64,000 bases of DNA. Source: Podospora comata (Eukaryota > Ascomycota > Sordariomycetes > Sordariales > Podosporaceae). The stretch is taken from the NCBI GenBank assembly GCA_017354895.1, contig CP071493.1, positions 2,728,001 to 2,792,000 of the forward strand, given 5' to 3'. The notes beneath the pieces were generated by a model. The model did no database searches. It was given only the letters and a program-made list of their open reading frames with translations, and had not been told where the DNA came from. Positions within the stretch are counted from its first letter, which is position 1. Each line of letters opens with the position of its first letter. Of this stretch, positions 42,838-55,131 are shown one piece after another. Position numbers and translations under genes: made by a program.

Positions 42838-44584
42838 ATGTCATCTGAAAGAAGAAACAGCTTGTCGCCTCCTGAGAGGCGTGGCACCGTTGACCCTGGT
42901 GCTCATGACCTAGGTACTATTGCCAGACTTCTTTCTACTTCTTACTTGGAAACAATGCGCGAAACTAACTTTTTCCAGCGGAATCCGATTCCGAAGAACA
43001 CTATTCCGACGCCCAGTCTGGGCCAGTTGGGTCAGCGCCTCCGTCACCCATCCCGAGAACCAGAGTCGAGAGGGTCGATGACAAGCCTGCTTATGGGGAA
43101 GTCCCCGGCACCGAGGCTTACAGCAAGAGAGAAGGGGATGCCGAGCCGGACGAGATAGCCATCATCCCCGACCCCCTCGACCCAACACCCTCCGAACCGG
43201 AACGTCACGCCCGGTCTCCCACCCCTGGCGGACATCCTATTCCCAAGACAGTGGTGGAGGAGGCACCAGATGCTGAGGGCTCAGTGACACACCCGGAGGT
43301 GGAGGAGAGACACAAGTCGGATCCGCATCCGGATGTGACCATCAAGGCTGACGGGAAGAGGGTGGAAGATAATGGTACGGATGCGTAGTTCTTGCCTTTT
43401 TTTCTAGCACAGCCAGCCTGCTCTACACGCTTTCACTCTCTTTTCTGTTCTTCTATAGCTCAGCCGGTATTGACGTGTGGTTTTCCTGCGTAGATGCCCC
43501 AATATCACCGTCTTTAAGTACTCCTGTGTCGACACGCTCCAGAAGAAAGTCGTCAAATGCCAGTAAAAGACCCGCGCCACTCAGCCCCACGTCACTGGGG
43601 CCTTCCGAGGGTGGAGATGATGCGGTGGAGGGCGATGAAGATGATGATGACGACTTTGGGGATGACTTTGACGACTTTGAAGCGGGCGGCAACGACGATG
43701 ACTTTGGTGACTTTGACGACGGGTTCCAACAAGTCGAGGAGACACCGCCAGCACCTCCTCCACCAGCAGCGGCGCCAGCTCCGGCCCCAGCACCAGCTGC
43801 CCCCGCCCTATCATTTGTAAGCCTTCATTGCCCATCCAACCTATATATCATATGCTAACTTTGTCCATCTCAGCCTATACCCACCTTTGACGACCTCGAC
43901 CCCTCCGAAATCCACACCCTCACCGAGCCCTACCTCTCGGCCCTCTTCCCACCCCCAGACGCCGTCGACCCTCTGCCCTCCCTCTCCAACGAAAACCCCG
44001 TCTTCCTCACCCCCCGGTCCGCCTCCCTCTGGTCCCAACTCGTCGCCCCTCCCCCGCTCCAACCCCCAGATTGGATCCGCTCCCGCATCCGCCGGCTCTT
44101 CCTGGTCTCCCTCGGCGTGCCGGTAGACCTAGATGAGATCCTGCCCGCCTCCAAGCAAAAGAAACTCGTCCTGCCCTCCCTCCACCGGTCAACATCCAAT
44201 GGCTCGTTCCAATCTGGCGACTCAAGGAGTGTCTCCCGCGTCCGCGCGGCCGCATCGACAACTTCGGTCGACTCTCAAGGAAACCTCAAACCCCCCAAGG
44301 CGTCAAAGAAACAACCTCAGACATCAGAGGGTGTAGACAGCAAAGAGAAGAGTTTGGATTTGCTAAAGGCAAGGCAACTGTGCATGACCACCGACGAGGC
44401 GATGAACGGGATGACAGACAAGGAGTTGAGGGCGCATGTGGAGAGGTTGGAGAAGATGCAGTTTGAGGCAAAGGACGTGCTGGATTATTGGCAGAAGAAG
44501 ACGGACGAGAAGATTGGGGATCGGGAGGCGTTTGAGAAGGTGATTGAGAACTTGGTGAAGCATGCTAGGAAGGCTAGGAAGTAG
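42838..44584 (+). CDS. Laa2 / DUF5102-like protein with acidic DFGDF motifs
   Basis: Four exons: 42838-42913, 42979-43374, 43494-43816 and 43874-44584; 501 aa. The start MSSERRNSLSPPERRGT is followed by disordered sequence. Residues about 195-225 hold an acidic patch with DDDDDFGDDFDDFEAGG and DDDFGDFDDGF, the type of [DE]xFGxF/DFGDF motif that binds clathrin-adaptor ear domains. A Pro/Ala linker precedes the folded part: FDDLDPSEIHTLTEPYLSAL, PPDWIRSRIRRLFLVSLGVP. The C-terminus is helical (MTDKELRAHVERLEKMQFEA, KDVLDYWQKKTDEKIG). This layout matches my memory of the fungal DUF5102 family containing yeast Laa2, which helps recruit AP-1 to the trans-Golgi network. Intron 2 (43375-43493) skips a nearer TATAG acceptor because using it would run into a stop; possible alternative splicing there. 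Confidence 0.72.
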
Positions 44585-45144
44585 ACTGGGAAAGGGGGGT
44601 GAACGGAATTACAAGGACAGAAAAAGTGTTGGAAAGGGAAAGGTTACGAAAAGGGCAGAAAGGTTCCAAGCAGGTTACCTTGAGGTTTTTGATTTATTAC
44701 GGCAGTTACTAGTTAATGAAGGGGGAGAAAAAGGTTGCACAGGAGGCAAAATTATAGAGATAATAGACCAAGTTAGACACACTACTGGACCTTTGATCGA
44801 AGATGCAACTGTTGATCCAGATATCCATGCTTTCTGTCAAACATAAAGTTCTGTTTGATGGCATGACTTTGAGGACGCCCTTTTCGGAGCTGCATGAATG
44901 TCTTTCAACTGTGAAAATACACATGAGCAGTTATTATGTATCGCTACGTATATAAATTCCGAGTGGGCAATTCAGAAAAAAACAGGCAATCCCTTTATTT
45001 TCGCTACTCTACCCCAGTCTTGGCATATAAACACCACCACCACCCCCCCGCCTCCCTGCCTAACTTTTTGTGAACCATGCAGCAAAGAGCAGATGAGAAC
45101 CCCTCTCATTCTACCGTCATTATCATCAAAATATAGTAGGGTGT
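44585..45144. other. Convergent region between the Laa2-like gene and eIF2-gamma
   Basis: 560 bp, no gene seen. Confidence 0.6.
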
Positions 45145-46790
45145 TCAAGCGGTGACGGGCTCGACCGTTACGCCACTGTTTGACTCAGTTAGCAAAATAT
45201 TCATGAAGATCAAGAAAACCAGAAGGGAAAACTTACGCAGCGATGGTAGCCCAACCAATGAGACGCCAATGCTTCTCGATACGTCTGCTAAGCGCAACCT
45301 TCTCGCCAATCTTTGTGCAAGCAGGAGATGTAAGCTGGAGCTTGGCAGCATCCTTCTTGATGGCAACAACTTTGGCACCGGTGGAGGTGGAACCAATGTT
45401 GACCATGATAACCTCGTTCTTCGCAAGCTTGTCGACCTTGGCCTGCTTGCCGTCGGCCGTCTTGACACCGAGGAGGCGGCGAAGGAGGTAGAAGTTGACC
45501 TCGATCTCACTGTAGATGTCGGGGAGGCGGCCCTTGAGACCGAGGACGAAACCGACAAGACGATCGGCTCTGCAGAGGGTAGGGTCGATGCGGGTACCGA
45601 CACCAATAAGACCGCCGGGAACGGCGTACTTCAGCTCGTTGGCCTCAGAGTTGAGAGACACAATACGGCTGAAAATGGGCGTGCACTTGAGATCACCCCT
45701 CTCGTCGCGAGTAACGATACCGGGACGGATCTCAATCTCGTCACCGAGCTTGAGCAGACCGTGAAGAACGGAACCACCAGCAACACCACCCTTAAGCTCC
45801 TCAATCTCGGCACCGGGCTTGTTGACGTCGAAAGACCGAATGACGATCATGTGGGGGTCCATGGAGAAATCTCTAGGAGGGATGGGGATGGTATTGACGA
45901 TAGCGTCGTTGATGGCGTCGATGTTGAACTTGAGCTGGGCCGAAATGGGGATAATCGGCGACTTGCCAGCGACCGTGCCTCTGATGAACTTGAGAATAGA
46001 CTCGTGGTGCTGCTTGGCAGCCTCTTCTCTCATAAGATCGACCTTGTTCTGGAGAATGATGATCTTGTCCAACTTCATAATCTCGATGGCGGCCAAATGC
46101 TCAGAGGTTTGAGGCTGAGGGCAAGATTCGTTACCGGCAATGAGAAGAAGGGCGGCGTCCATGACGGCGGCACCTGACAACATGGTACTCATGAGAATAT
46201 CGTGACCGGGGCAATCAACAAAGCTGGTTCTTGTTAGCAACTTTCCTCAGCAGCCGCTCGCCTCTACGTGATACTTACGAGACATGGCGCAACAGTCTAT
46301 AAGTTCCTGTGCAGCCCTCACGCTCGCAAGGAGGGTCAACCTCCTTCTCGCTCTTGTAGCTCCTGTAGCATGTCGGCCTTGGGCATTCTGGGCTATCGCA
46401 CTTGTAGATCTTGGCGTTGGCGTAACCCAGCTTGATGGTAATGTTGCGGATTAATTCGTTCTTGAAACGAACGGTCTGGACGCCAGAGATGGCCTTGACG
46501 ACTGTGGACTTTCCGTGAGCGACGTGGCCGATGGTACCGATGTTGATGGTCGCTTGCCGCGCAATAATCTCGGCTGTGAGGGGGGTAAGGCTCTTGATGT
46601 CGAGGTCCTTGGGGTCTGTTTGAGGGGGCAGAGGTGGCCTCTGGACAACTGGGGCAGGGGCGCTCTTCTTCAGGGCCGACTTGGGCTTGTCGAGGAGGTC
46701 GTTGTCGGAATCATGGATATCGACCTGGGACTCGCCGGAGTCTGAATCCGACTCGGGGATATCGTTACCGAATTTGTCGTTGGCTGACAT
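45145..46790 (-). CDS. gcd11: eIF2 gamma, GTPase subunit of translation initiation factor 2
   Basis: Three exons, 46790-46279, 46223-45237 and 45175-45145, introns 55 and 61 nt; 509 aa. The last exon is only 31 nt and encodes GVTVEPVTA plus stop. The GTPase motifs are complete: GHVAHGKST at 88-96, DCPGHD (split near intron 1), NKVDL, and a SAQ (G5) motif in [12 protein letters not shown]. The gamma-specific cysteine knuckle is present ([16 protein letters not shown], then PPCEREGC). The C-terminal barrels include [18 protein letters not shown] and [11 protein letters not shown]. The protein binds Met-tRNAi and GTP in the ternary complex and is the core of eIF2. The N-terminal ~65 residues are acidic and variable. 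Confidence 0.97.
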
Positions 46791-49700
46791 GGTGATGGCT
46801 TCGTTCGGCGGCGGGGTAGTTGGTTTTGGGGTCTTCCTATGGTTGTTTCGGCGCGCCGGTTTGGTCGCTCGATCAAGTACTCGGCGAAGTTTTCTTTATG
46901 AGGGCGACGCGGTGGCTGCGTTGCGTGGTTTGCGGAATTGCCGGTGGAGGAAGATGCCGACCAAAAGTAAAGGTGGGATACAGTATTTGGAAGAATTTCG
47001 TGTGCAGTCATACACATTTGCGACTCATCCTTGTCTTACCACTGGTGGTGCTGCTCTAAACTTTAACCAATAAAGGTTAGCGCCACCTGCCCCACCATGA
47101 CCGATAAGCCCCGATAAGCCTCCAGACGTGGGACGATTCACTTTGAGCTCACCTCGTGAACAATGAAATGGAGACTGCTCTTGGGTTTTCACACTGGAAC
47201 TGCCATTATTCTGTCCACAATCTGATATTTTGCTCTCGAGTCTTAACAATGCTAACTGTAAACCTCATAATAGCAAAAAGGGTCTTAACAATAGCAAGGA
47301 GACCTGGCACTTCGTCCAGTTCCAATAGCTTCAACTGTACATTAACACTGTCAAAGAAACAGAGTTGGCCAGTGTCAAGACCTGTCAAGGACCCGGTTAC
47401 AGCTCCCAGCCTATTCACTCATGGATAGGTGGCTATTGTCATCCATCCAATAACCTGAAGCATCATATGCTCCCCTGAGCAAGACTGAAGCTCAGTCACA
47501 CAGGATACGGCATGACATCACTTTGGATGTTCAATCCTGTTGAAGTTCTCCTTTCTTTCTTCAGAGTGGGTCTTGGAAATTACCCACATAATTGAAGACT
47601 CTAGAAGGCGCGAATCTGAGTTTATTCACTTTAACTGGTGACATGGCTGTCACGGAAGCTAAGGGTCAGAAAGTCATGTGGCAGAGATGCACTATTCACC
47701 ATAACCATAACAGTCACAGGTTCACTTTGCCTTGGTGAGTTCATGACACCGACGCTTCGACTTGAATGATCATGTTTTGAGAACCAATACGTTTGTGGTT
47801 ATAATGCTATTCTTAGGGGGAAGGGGTGTATCTTTAGACAAAGACCAGCCATTCCCCGCTTCGTTATATGTGGAATCAGCTGCTCACCACGTGGACCTTC
47901 CTTTGCTTTGCGGCTGTTCAACGCGGCCGCTGTTGAAGTGATCCCACGTCAAAGTCAACAGCAGACTACCTCTTTAGGCGAGTGTGACAACAAAGGCAAC
48001 TTATCTCGTTTCACCCCTAGAAAGATATCACTGTGAGTCCAACCTCACATCTGCCGAAATTCACAAAGTTGTCCTAGAACGCAAAAAGAAAAGCTGCTAA
48101 ACAATCACAACATTAATTCCAAGGAGTGCTCAGTGGCAATACGGAATCCACAGCAAGGTGCTGAAAATCAGCGGAGAATTCTGCTATCAGACTAATCATC
48201 AAATCCAATCTAGAGGGTCTGTCTAGACTCAGTCGTGAACGGTGGGTCTACTGAGTGCCTCACAGCATCACTTTTCATTTCAGTTCTCACACACGGAAGT
48301 TATCTAAGTGAAAAGAACTGGATATACCAGTCAACACTAGCATAGCTTTCACGCTAGATACACAATCTCGCTACGATTATAAGCTTCTTGCCCATGGTAT
48401 ATCACGAAGCCACTTGTCTAAGTCCTCATAGACAAGAGGGTTTCTGGGGCCCTATGAAGATGTCTCAAGTCCTTTCCCTCTATTCAAAGTTATTGCCCTG
48501 AATCGTACTGACCTGATATATATCCTCTGCTCTCTCTCCGAACGTGGCTCCGTACTAACATCCTTCCCTGACTCCTCATCATCACAAGTCACATGTTTCC
48601 TCTTGATGTTCAAGCTTGATCACACAGATCCACAAAAAAAGATAAGAAACGCATCAGATGAAGCCAGCCAGTCAGGTAATTCCACAATCATCATTGGCCA
48701 GCTCATTCACCACCGCTCAACTTCCACGTGTCGGGCAAAGCTAAGATCAAAACCCAGAAAACCACGAACCCACTGCTGCCTTGCAGAGTCAGTTGAAAGA
48801 CGAAATACTCCACATACAAAGCTGTCTTTCTTATTGGAAGTGAATGGTCCCATTGCACCAACTAAAAGCCTGGTTGTGTTTCATGTTTGAGAAGTGAACA
48901 AGCAGTCAGTGGAGGCTATGTCTGCCAGGTTTTGTTGTCATTGCCTAAGCCCAAGGTAGGTACATTTTGCATGTGGGTTTTGTTGTGAGCTGCGTGACAA
49001 TTGAAGGTGACGATCGCATGTGTCATCTCAGTGGTGTTTAACGAGACCGAAGCCGAATCACGGTGAGCTCAAAATAGCTTCAAGATCTGAAGGTCAGGTG
49101 CGTGGTCCTTGTTCAGCCAGCACAGCAACAGTCTAGAACCACATCCCCAAGCCTCGTCAGCTCAGCGGCAGTAGTCTACCAGCATAACACCACTAACCAG
49201 TGATCTAGAAGCATTCCGAGACGATCACTTCCTCGTATGCCCATCTGTAACAGCCGCAAGTCAAGTTTGACATAAACGACCCGCATAAGCCATGAACGAC
49301 ACGCAAACTTCCTTTTCAGCCCTCCCGAGCAAAAGTTTCAGCCCTGAAGCCTCCTATCCACTTGCGACTCCGGGCACACTCTCGGGGGCTGCGGAGAAAA
49401 AAAGAATGTGACTGGCCATGTGGCCACCTACGGTCAGAGAAACAGCGGCATCCGGAAGAATGCCTAGCGAGGAAGAGGAGAGGTGTCTGTGATGGGCATA
49501 TCTCTGCCCTAGTTGTACATAGACTACCGTGTGTAGGACAAACCACCCGTCCACCCACCACTCCAACACCAACCCCGCCCTCAGAACGGAACACAAGCAG
49601 GATTACGATAATGGAAAGAATGCAGAGGTCTCTTTTTTCTGGGACACGGTTAGCGTGCTCGATGCTATTCATACATCGAAAGGAGCCAGAAAATCAATAT

Positions 49701-52395
49701 TCTTGGTAAGCTAACGGCATAGAGGTGGGCAAATATCGCCCGAGCCAACGGCTCCCAGCGGGTTCCCAGTGCCACGGCCCTTTCTCGATCCCCCAATCTA
49801 TCTGGGGCGTCACTAGCGGTCTGATCACGGGTTGCTACCGTTGAGTTCGCAGTTTGCTTCTGCACACACTCTAGACTACCTAGCAAGGTCTTTCCATGAC
49901 TTCATGACAGAAGAAAGTTTTGTAAGAGCCCGATGCCGTGGGGTACCACCTACCTTGGGGCACACAACAGAGAGAGAGCGGGGAAACGAATTGCCAAATC
50001 CAGACTGTGTGTGAAAAAAAAAAGGCTTGCTGACGATAATTTTCTCAACCTAAACTGGAATGTTGACTATATAATTAGCAGCGATAGTCTGCGGGAGGGA
50101 GGGGTGTGATGGCCAGACTCTTGCAGACTGTCGAGCCCGTTGATGGAACCCGAAGCGCGGTCACCAACATGTGTGTAAGCTGGTGGTGGTGCCCGTTACA
50201 CAGCGTTGAACCAGGACAAGAAATCTATATTGATAACCATTATAGACATCCATCGTAAGCACGGTAGTTGGATCCTGCACCAGATGTGATATGTGGGTTA
50301 ATTAACATGATGTGGTTCCGCTGCGCAACCACTGAGGATTATTGGACTCTTGGGAAAAGAAGTGCAACATTTAGCACCCTAAAAATATGGCAGAGATGGT
50401 GGGTAAAAATCCGGTTCTGTATGTGGTGATCATGCACGGGACGAGCACCAGTGACACCTACCGGGACAATTTTGTCCTCATCAGGATTTTTTGCCCATAC
50501 TCTCAAGGTCTGCCTTGTTGCTGGGAGAATCCGCAGCTGAATTCTGTGTGCCTTTTTCCAAATTGAAGCGAGCTGTTGGCTTGGCTTGTACCTTTCACCT
50601 GCTAGGTGCCAGCCTCAGCCTGGAGCATCGTGAGGATGTCGACCGCTAGAAAACTCTCGCTTGCCTCGGTTGAACCGGTTGAATTAAGATGCTGATGTTG
50701 GTCCACCATCTTGGGTCTTATGTGAGCAGAGATAACGAGAGATATCCTGGGACGGGCCTTGGGGATGAGGATGGTTTTGATTCATGAAGAGCTGGCCCCG
50801 AGACAACGACAACAACGGTTGAAGCCTTCAAAGGCGGGCTCATGATAAAGCTCTATTCGCGGCCCAGGTCGTACATTCCATTCATGTGCCACTCGGTTGA
50901 CAAAAAGGCCCTTTCTGAAGGCAAAAAAGGTGAAGGCCAGTCGTCGGACTCTTGGAGCTGGCTGGCTGGGCAAGAGGGGACGTCGGCCGCTGTGTGGCAC
51001 GGCTTACCGCTGAGCTGCATGACCGGCAGAGAGATCACAGAATGCTAGTCGCTGATTGGATGCCTGCTTTCAAGCAATCCGAACCCCACAGGGTTAGACG
51101 CAGATCATTGGTGGCAGCAACGGCAGGGGTGGCAGCTGCACGACAGTGGGAGTCCAACCTCAACTCGACGACAGTCACTCTCTTGCCGCCCAACCAGTGA
51201 CTGTCCCGCCCAGGCCGGCGTCCAACCTCACGCTCTTTCGGCAGAAATGGTCCTGCTCGACACAGGCCTCCATCCAATAGATTCCAAGCACTTGCATATG
51301 CGCCAGCCCCGCCCCAGGTTGCGACGACTTTGAGCGCCAAGCACCGCCAGAGAATGAGTCCTCTCTCGTCCCTCTCGCCGTGGAACAGATCGAGCATCAC
51401 CACCCGCCCGGCCATGTTCCATGAACCCGAGCACATGTTTCTGCAGCCATTGATGGGCCGAGTAGCTTCTGATGACACGGTGAAGGGGCTTCCAAGAACG
51501 CTGCTTGTAGCTCTGGGCATTTGCAGTTAAACGGTGGTAGTATTAGTCTTTTTCTCTCACTACTTGTGCTGTTGAAGTCCCAAGCTCCGAGCACTATGCA
51601 CGCACTTCGCTACCATCACCCATGACACCCCCCAAGGTCCCATTTCCCTCAACCAACAGCGTATTGCTATATTGAGATGCCCCCTCTTTGCGAGCTAGGA
51701 CCCGTGTCCTCCGCTTATCTAGCAGATTTCTCTCGCCTTGATGATCGTCGGGACTCTTCTTCCCTCTTGTCATCCATTGTGAAGTGAGATTCTTCTCCTG
51801 TACTTCTTCCTTCCAGGTTTCCTTCTAGACCGCCAGGAACATCAGGAACACGCTCCTGTAGCCAGCATCTGCAACCCACCCGCGGGTCTCTCTTCGGGCC
51901 GCCCAGCAAAACTAGCTCCAGTGCCGCTCCGTCACTCCAGTGGGCGTCTATTTTCCATCACGAGTCGCCCGGGCTTTATTGGCAGCTTGGTACCTCGCCC
52001 TATCAGAGCCGCTTGCTGGGAAAATACCCCCTGTCCACCGTGGGTGTTCCCATTGCACCCGTTGCCCCCTTCATCGGACCACTCACTCACACCTCCCTGC
52101 AGCTGCGAGGCCCGCATGCCGTGTAAGTGGTAGTGGCAGCGGCTATTCAAATCCCACCATCCCCCCAAGAGAGCGCCATCTTTTTCCGGAATTCCTTTCC
52201 TTTGGCAGCTGGGCTCTCTTAACCACATCCTTTCCCTTGGTTCTGTTCCGCCACCGTCCTCTTTATTGAAGACTGGTATCTTCCTTCTCTTCAACTTGCC
52301 GTCCATCTTTGTAGGTGTTATCGCTGCCTACACACAACACCAAGCAACGAAAAAGGAAGAAGGGAGAAACGACTTTACTGTCGTTGTCGTCCACG
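46791..52395. other. 5.6 kb stretch without a convincing gene
   Basis: Between divergently oriented eIF2-gamma and the four-pass membrane protein. The longest frames (49316-49672 -, 49362-49709 +, 51035-51520 -, 51932-52306 -) lack domains, splice support or coherent codon use. No tRNA, 5S rRNA, transposon domain or terminal repeat was recognised. The final ~700 bp are pyrimidine-rich and probably promoter and leader of the gene at 52396. Everything else is unexplained. Confidence 0.5.
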
Positions 52396-53959
52396 ATGGG
52401 TCTCGACGAAAAGAAGCGGCCAACGGCCTTGAACCTCGCACCGATCCGGACCAAGTCAGCCGGCTCCATCTCTTCTACAGACTCCTCATCCACATCCTCG
52501 TCTTTGGCCAAGCCTCCCAGGACACCACGGTTCGCCGAAGCTACAGCAGTAAACTCACCTATCGAGCCGAGATTGGGACCATTTTCTGACAAGCACGAAA
52601 TCACTCAGGCGCAGCCAGGAGATGTTGGATTTGGTTATATCGGAAACAGGGGATCAACAGTACCAATGACGCCAAAGTCGCCCTTGAAGAGCGCCATGAG
52701 AGTACCAGGCACACCCGGCAGGGGATTGACAAACCCCCTGAGCCCCACTTTCAGAGAAGAGGAGAACCTGGAGGCGCGGGAGAAGATCACAGAGAAGGAC
52801 CAGGCTAGGGATTTGGTAAGTGAAGGATGATAGAGGTTGGTTTGTGCGAATATGGGACTAACAATCACGGCAGAAAATCAAGACCAGAGTAAGAATGGCC
52901 AAGTTCGCCCTCCGTGGTGTCAACTTCAGCTGCTCCCTGATTATCTTATCCATGATCTCGGCCTCGTTCGCCATTTTTAACGCCACCAAGGCTCTTGCAC
53001 CTATGAGCGGTCTTCCGGCTTGGTCCAACAACACCAACACCTGGCCTCAGAAGGTCGTTCTCGCCTGTGCTGGTGTCTCGCTCATCATCTGCGTTTGTGT
53101 CTTTGTTGGCTACTGCCGTGGTGGTCACAGGAGAGCGGAGAAGGTCGGCGTCTATTACACTCTGTTCGCGGTCGGCTGGTTCATTTTCAGTATGGCTATG
53201 TGGGCTGCGGCCGCCGGAATCCTCCAGCACTCCAAGTCCAACAGCGGTAACCAGGATATGTGGGGATGGGCCTGCGTCGAAAACCGTCGATCCGAACTCT
53301 TTGGCGGCCAAGTCGACTACGCCCTTGTCTGCCGCCTCCAGGACTGGACTCTTATTTGCATCATTATCGAGTTGGTGGTCGAGATCATCAGCATCACGCT
53401 TTACAGCGTCGTCTTTTACCGATACTGGTCGAAGAGGAAGCTTCACAAGTCGATGGACATGCGCGACAAGGCCCGCTCCGATCTCTACCTCGCCCAGCTT
53501 CGCAGCCAGTCCGCCCCCAACACACCTGGCTTCGGCCCCAAGTCGCCCGCCTTCTCGCAATATGCTCTTTCCCCTCGCTTCCCGCCCACCACCTACAAGT
53601 CTCTGGGCGATATTCAGGAGAACACCTCCGATTCGCCCTTCACTCCTGGTGGCAACAACCTCGTTGTTCCTCAGTCCAACTTCACTCCCCAACAGGCTGC
53701 CTTCAAGCTCCAGGCCCCGCCTACCAAAGCTAACCCGGCTACTCCGTCAACACCAAAGTCCGGATACAAGCCACCAACGGCGGCCGATCTTTCACCCTCC
53801 TCGATCACCGCCCCTGCTTTCCCGGCACCTACAGTTCAGCATGCGCCAATGGTAGAGGGCGAGCAGCAGTACGAGGCGGTACCCATCCCCGGTGCCTACG
53901 CCGGGCAAGCGATCAAGTCACCACCACCTGTTCAGACAACATTCAACATCCCACGATAA
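52396..53959 (+). CDS. Four-pass (MARVEL/tetraspan-like) membrane protein, function unknown
   Basis: Exons 52396-52815 and 52874-53959 with a 58 nt intron give 501 aa. The first ~145 residues are a Ser/Pro-rich cytosolic tail (MGLDEKKRPTALNLAPIRTK). Four hydrophobic segments follow: about 150-173 (FSCSLIILSMISASFAIF), about 193-213 (VVLACAGVSLIICVCVFVGY), about 225-250 (YYTLFAVGWFIFSMAMWAAA) and about 285-310 (LICIIIELVVEIISITLYSV). The loop between the third and fourth has two cysteines (WACVENRR, ALVCRLQDW) that could pair. The C-terminal ~180 residues are Pro/Ser/Thr-rich with repeated (S/N)TPxxGxxPKSP-like phrases, suggesting phosphorylation. The fold resembles MARVEL-type proteins of the fungal plasma membrane; I cannot name the family. 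Confidence 0.82.
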
Positions 53960-55131
53960 ATGGGGTCGCTTGAATGGATAAGGGGTGACGACAGCAAGCC
54001 CTGGTCGTTTTGCATGTATACATTTCCTTTCTCTCAGCCTTTTTTATTTATTTATGTTTTTTCTCTTTGTCGACAACTACTCTGCCCTTTAGTGGCTGTC
54101 TACCTTCTTTCTAACCCAAAACTTTTGTGTTCTTTCCTTTTTTGTCTGTTTGGATATACCAATGGCGTTTGACGGCGCGAAGAACTTGATCTTACAAAGT
54201 GTGGACGGCACTCATTCTTTTTTTACAACAACCTCTAATTTGGATGGACTGGAGGTGGACTATATGTACATTATTACACTGTGGCTTTTTTGGCATGAGC
54301 GATCAGAAAGATCTTACCTTTTCGCTGTGCGAGAATAGCGAGGATGATATGAAAGGGGACCATGTTGGACGTGGGAAATGATATCTGGGTGGGTGAGATG
54401 AGAAAGACATTTTTTCGTAAATAGCAAAACAAGAAAATTGTCTGAACCTTCGAGATTGTGTATTTGGTGATGGGAGTATGTGATGCGTGTGATGGCTTGA
54501 ATTGTGTGCTTGATGCAAGTCATTGCTATGTTTCGATTGTGCAACCGCCATGTTGAGATATGTGGTTGATGTGGCAGTATTGGTGGCCCCAAAAGGGGGT
54601 GGGCAGGAGATTGGGTCAATATCTCGAGGTTGTCAAGGTGGTTACGGCGTCAACTTGATCACATCTTTCAGTTTCAACTTTGGTGTGATAGATAACTTCA
54701 ACACGGAAAGTAGGGCCTCGCCTCATCACAGCCGTTCTCTGGAAAAATAATGTTAGACGGTTGTAACTATAGGCGCGGGCAATTCAGGGGGTCCACCAAG
54801 AGATGAGATGACATGACACTAACAATTTTATTTGGGTACCTCTAATTATGCACAAGCCAACCTGACTCTCCATCCCATCTCTGCGAACCTCTCCTGATTC
54901 TGTTCCATGTTTTTTTTTGGGCTCCGTTGTTTCTTCGCCTTCTTTTCTTACCAATTAGACTTGCTTGCTTGTCCCTGACCGACCATACATACCCCTTACC
55001 CAACCGCCTCAACTCACCCATCACCCCGCGTCGTCATCGTGCATTGTGCGCGCTGCCTGCCGCCCATCCCCTATCACGAGCTTCCCTCGCGCGCGCGCAA
55101 AACCACTTCACACACACACGAGAACCGAACA
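53960..55131. other. Intergenic between the four-pass protein and UMP kinase
   Basis: 1.2 kb; T-rich 3' region of the first gene then CT-rich promoter of the next. No gene seen. Confidence 0.6.

Noticed and set aside
43458-43493. Use of the nearer TATAG acceptor in the Laa2-like gene as the main splice site
   Set aside because: It leads to a stop within a dozen codons; the acceptor at 43493 keeps the frame and conserved domain. Kept only as a possible minor isoform.
45152-46177. 341-codon + strand frame opposite eIF2-gamma
   Set aside because: Shadow of a strongly biased, well-identified gene on the minus strand.
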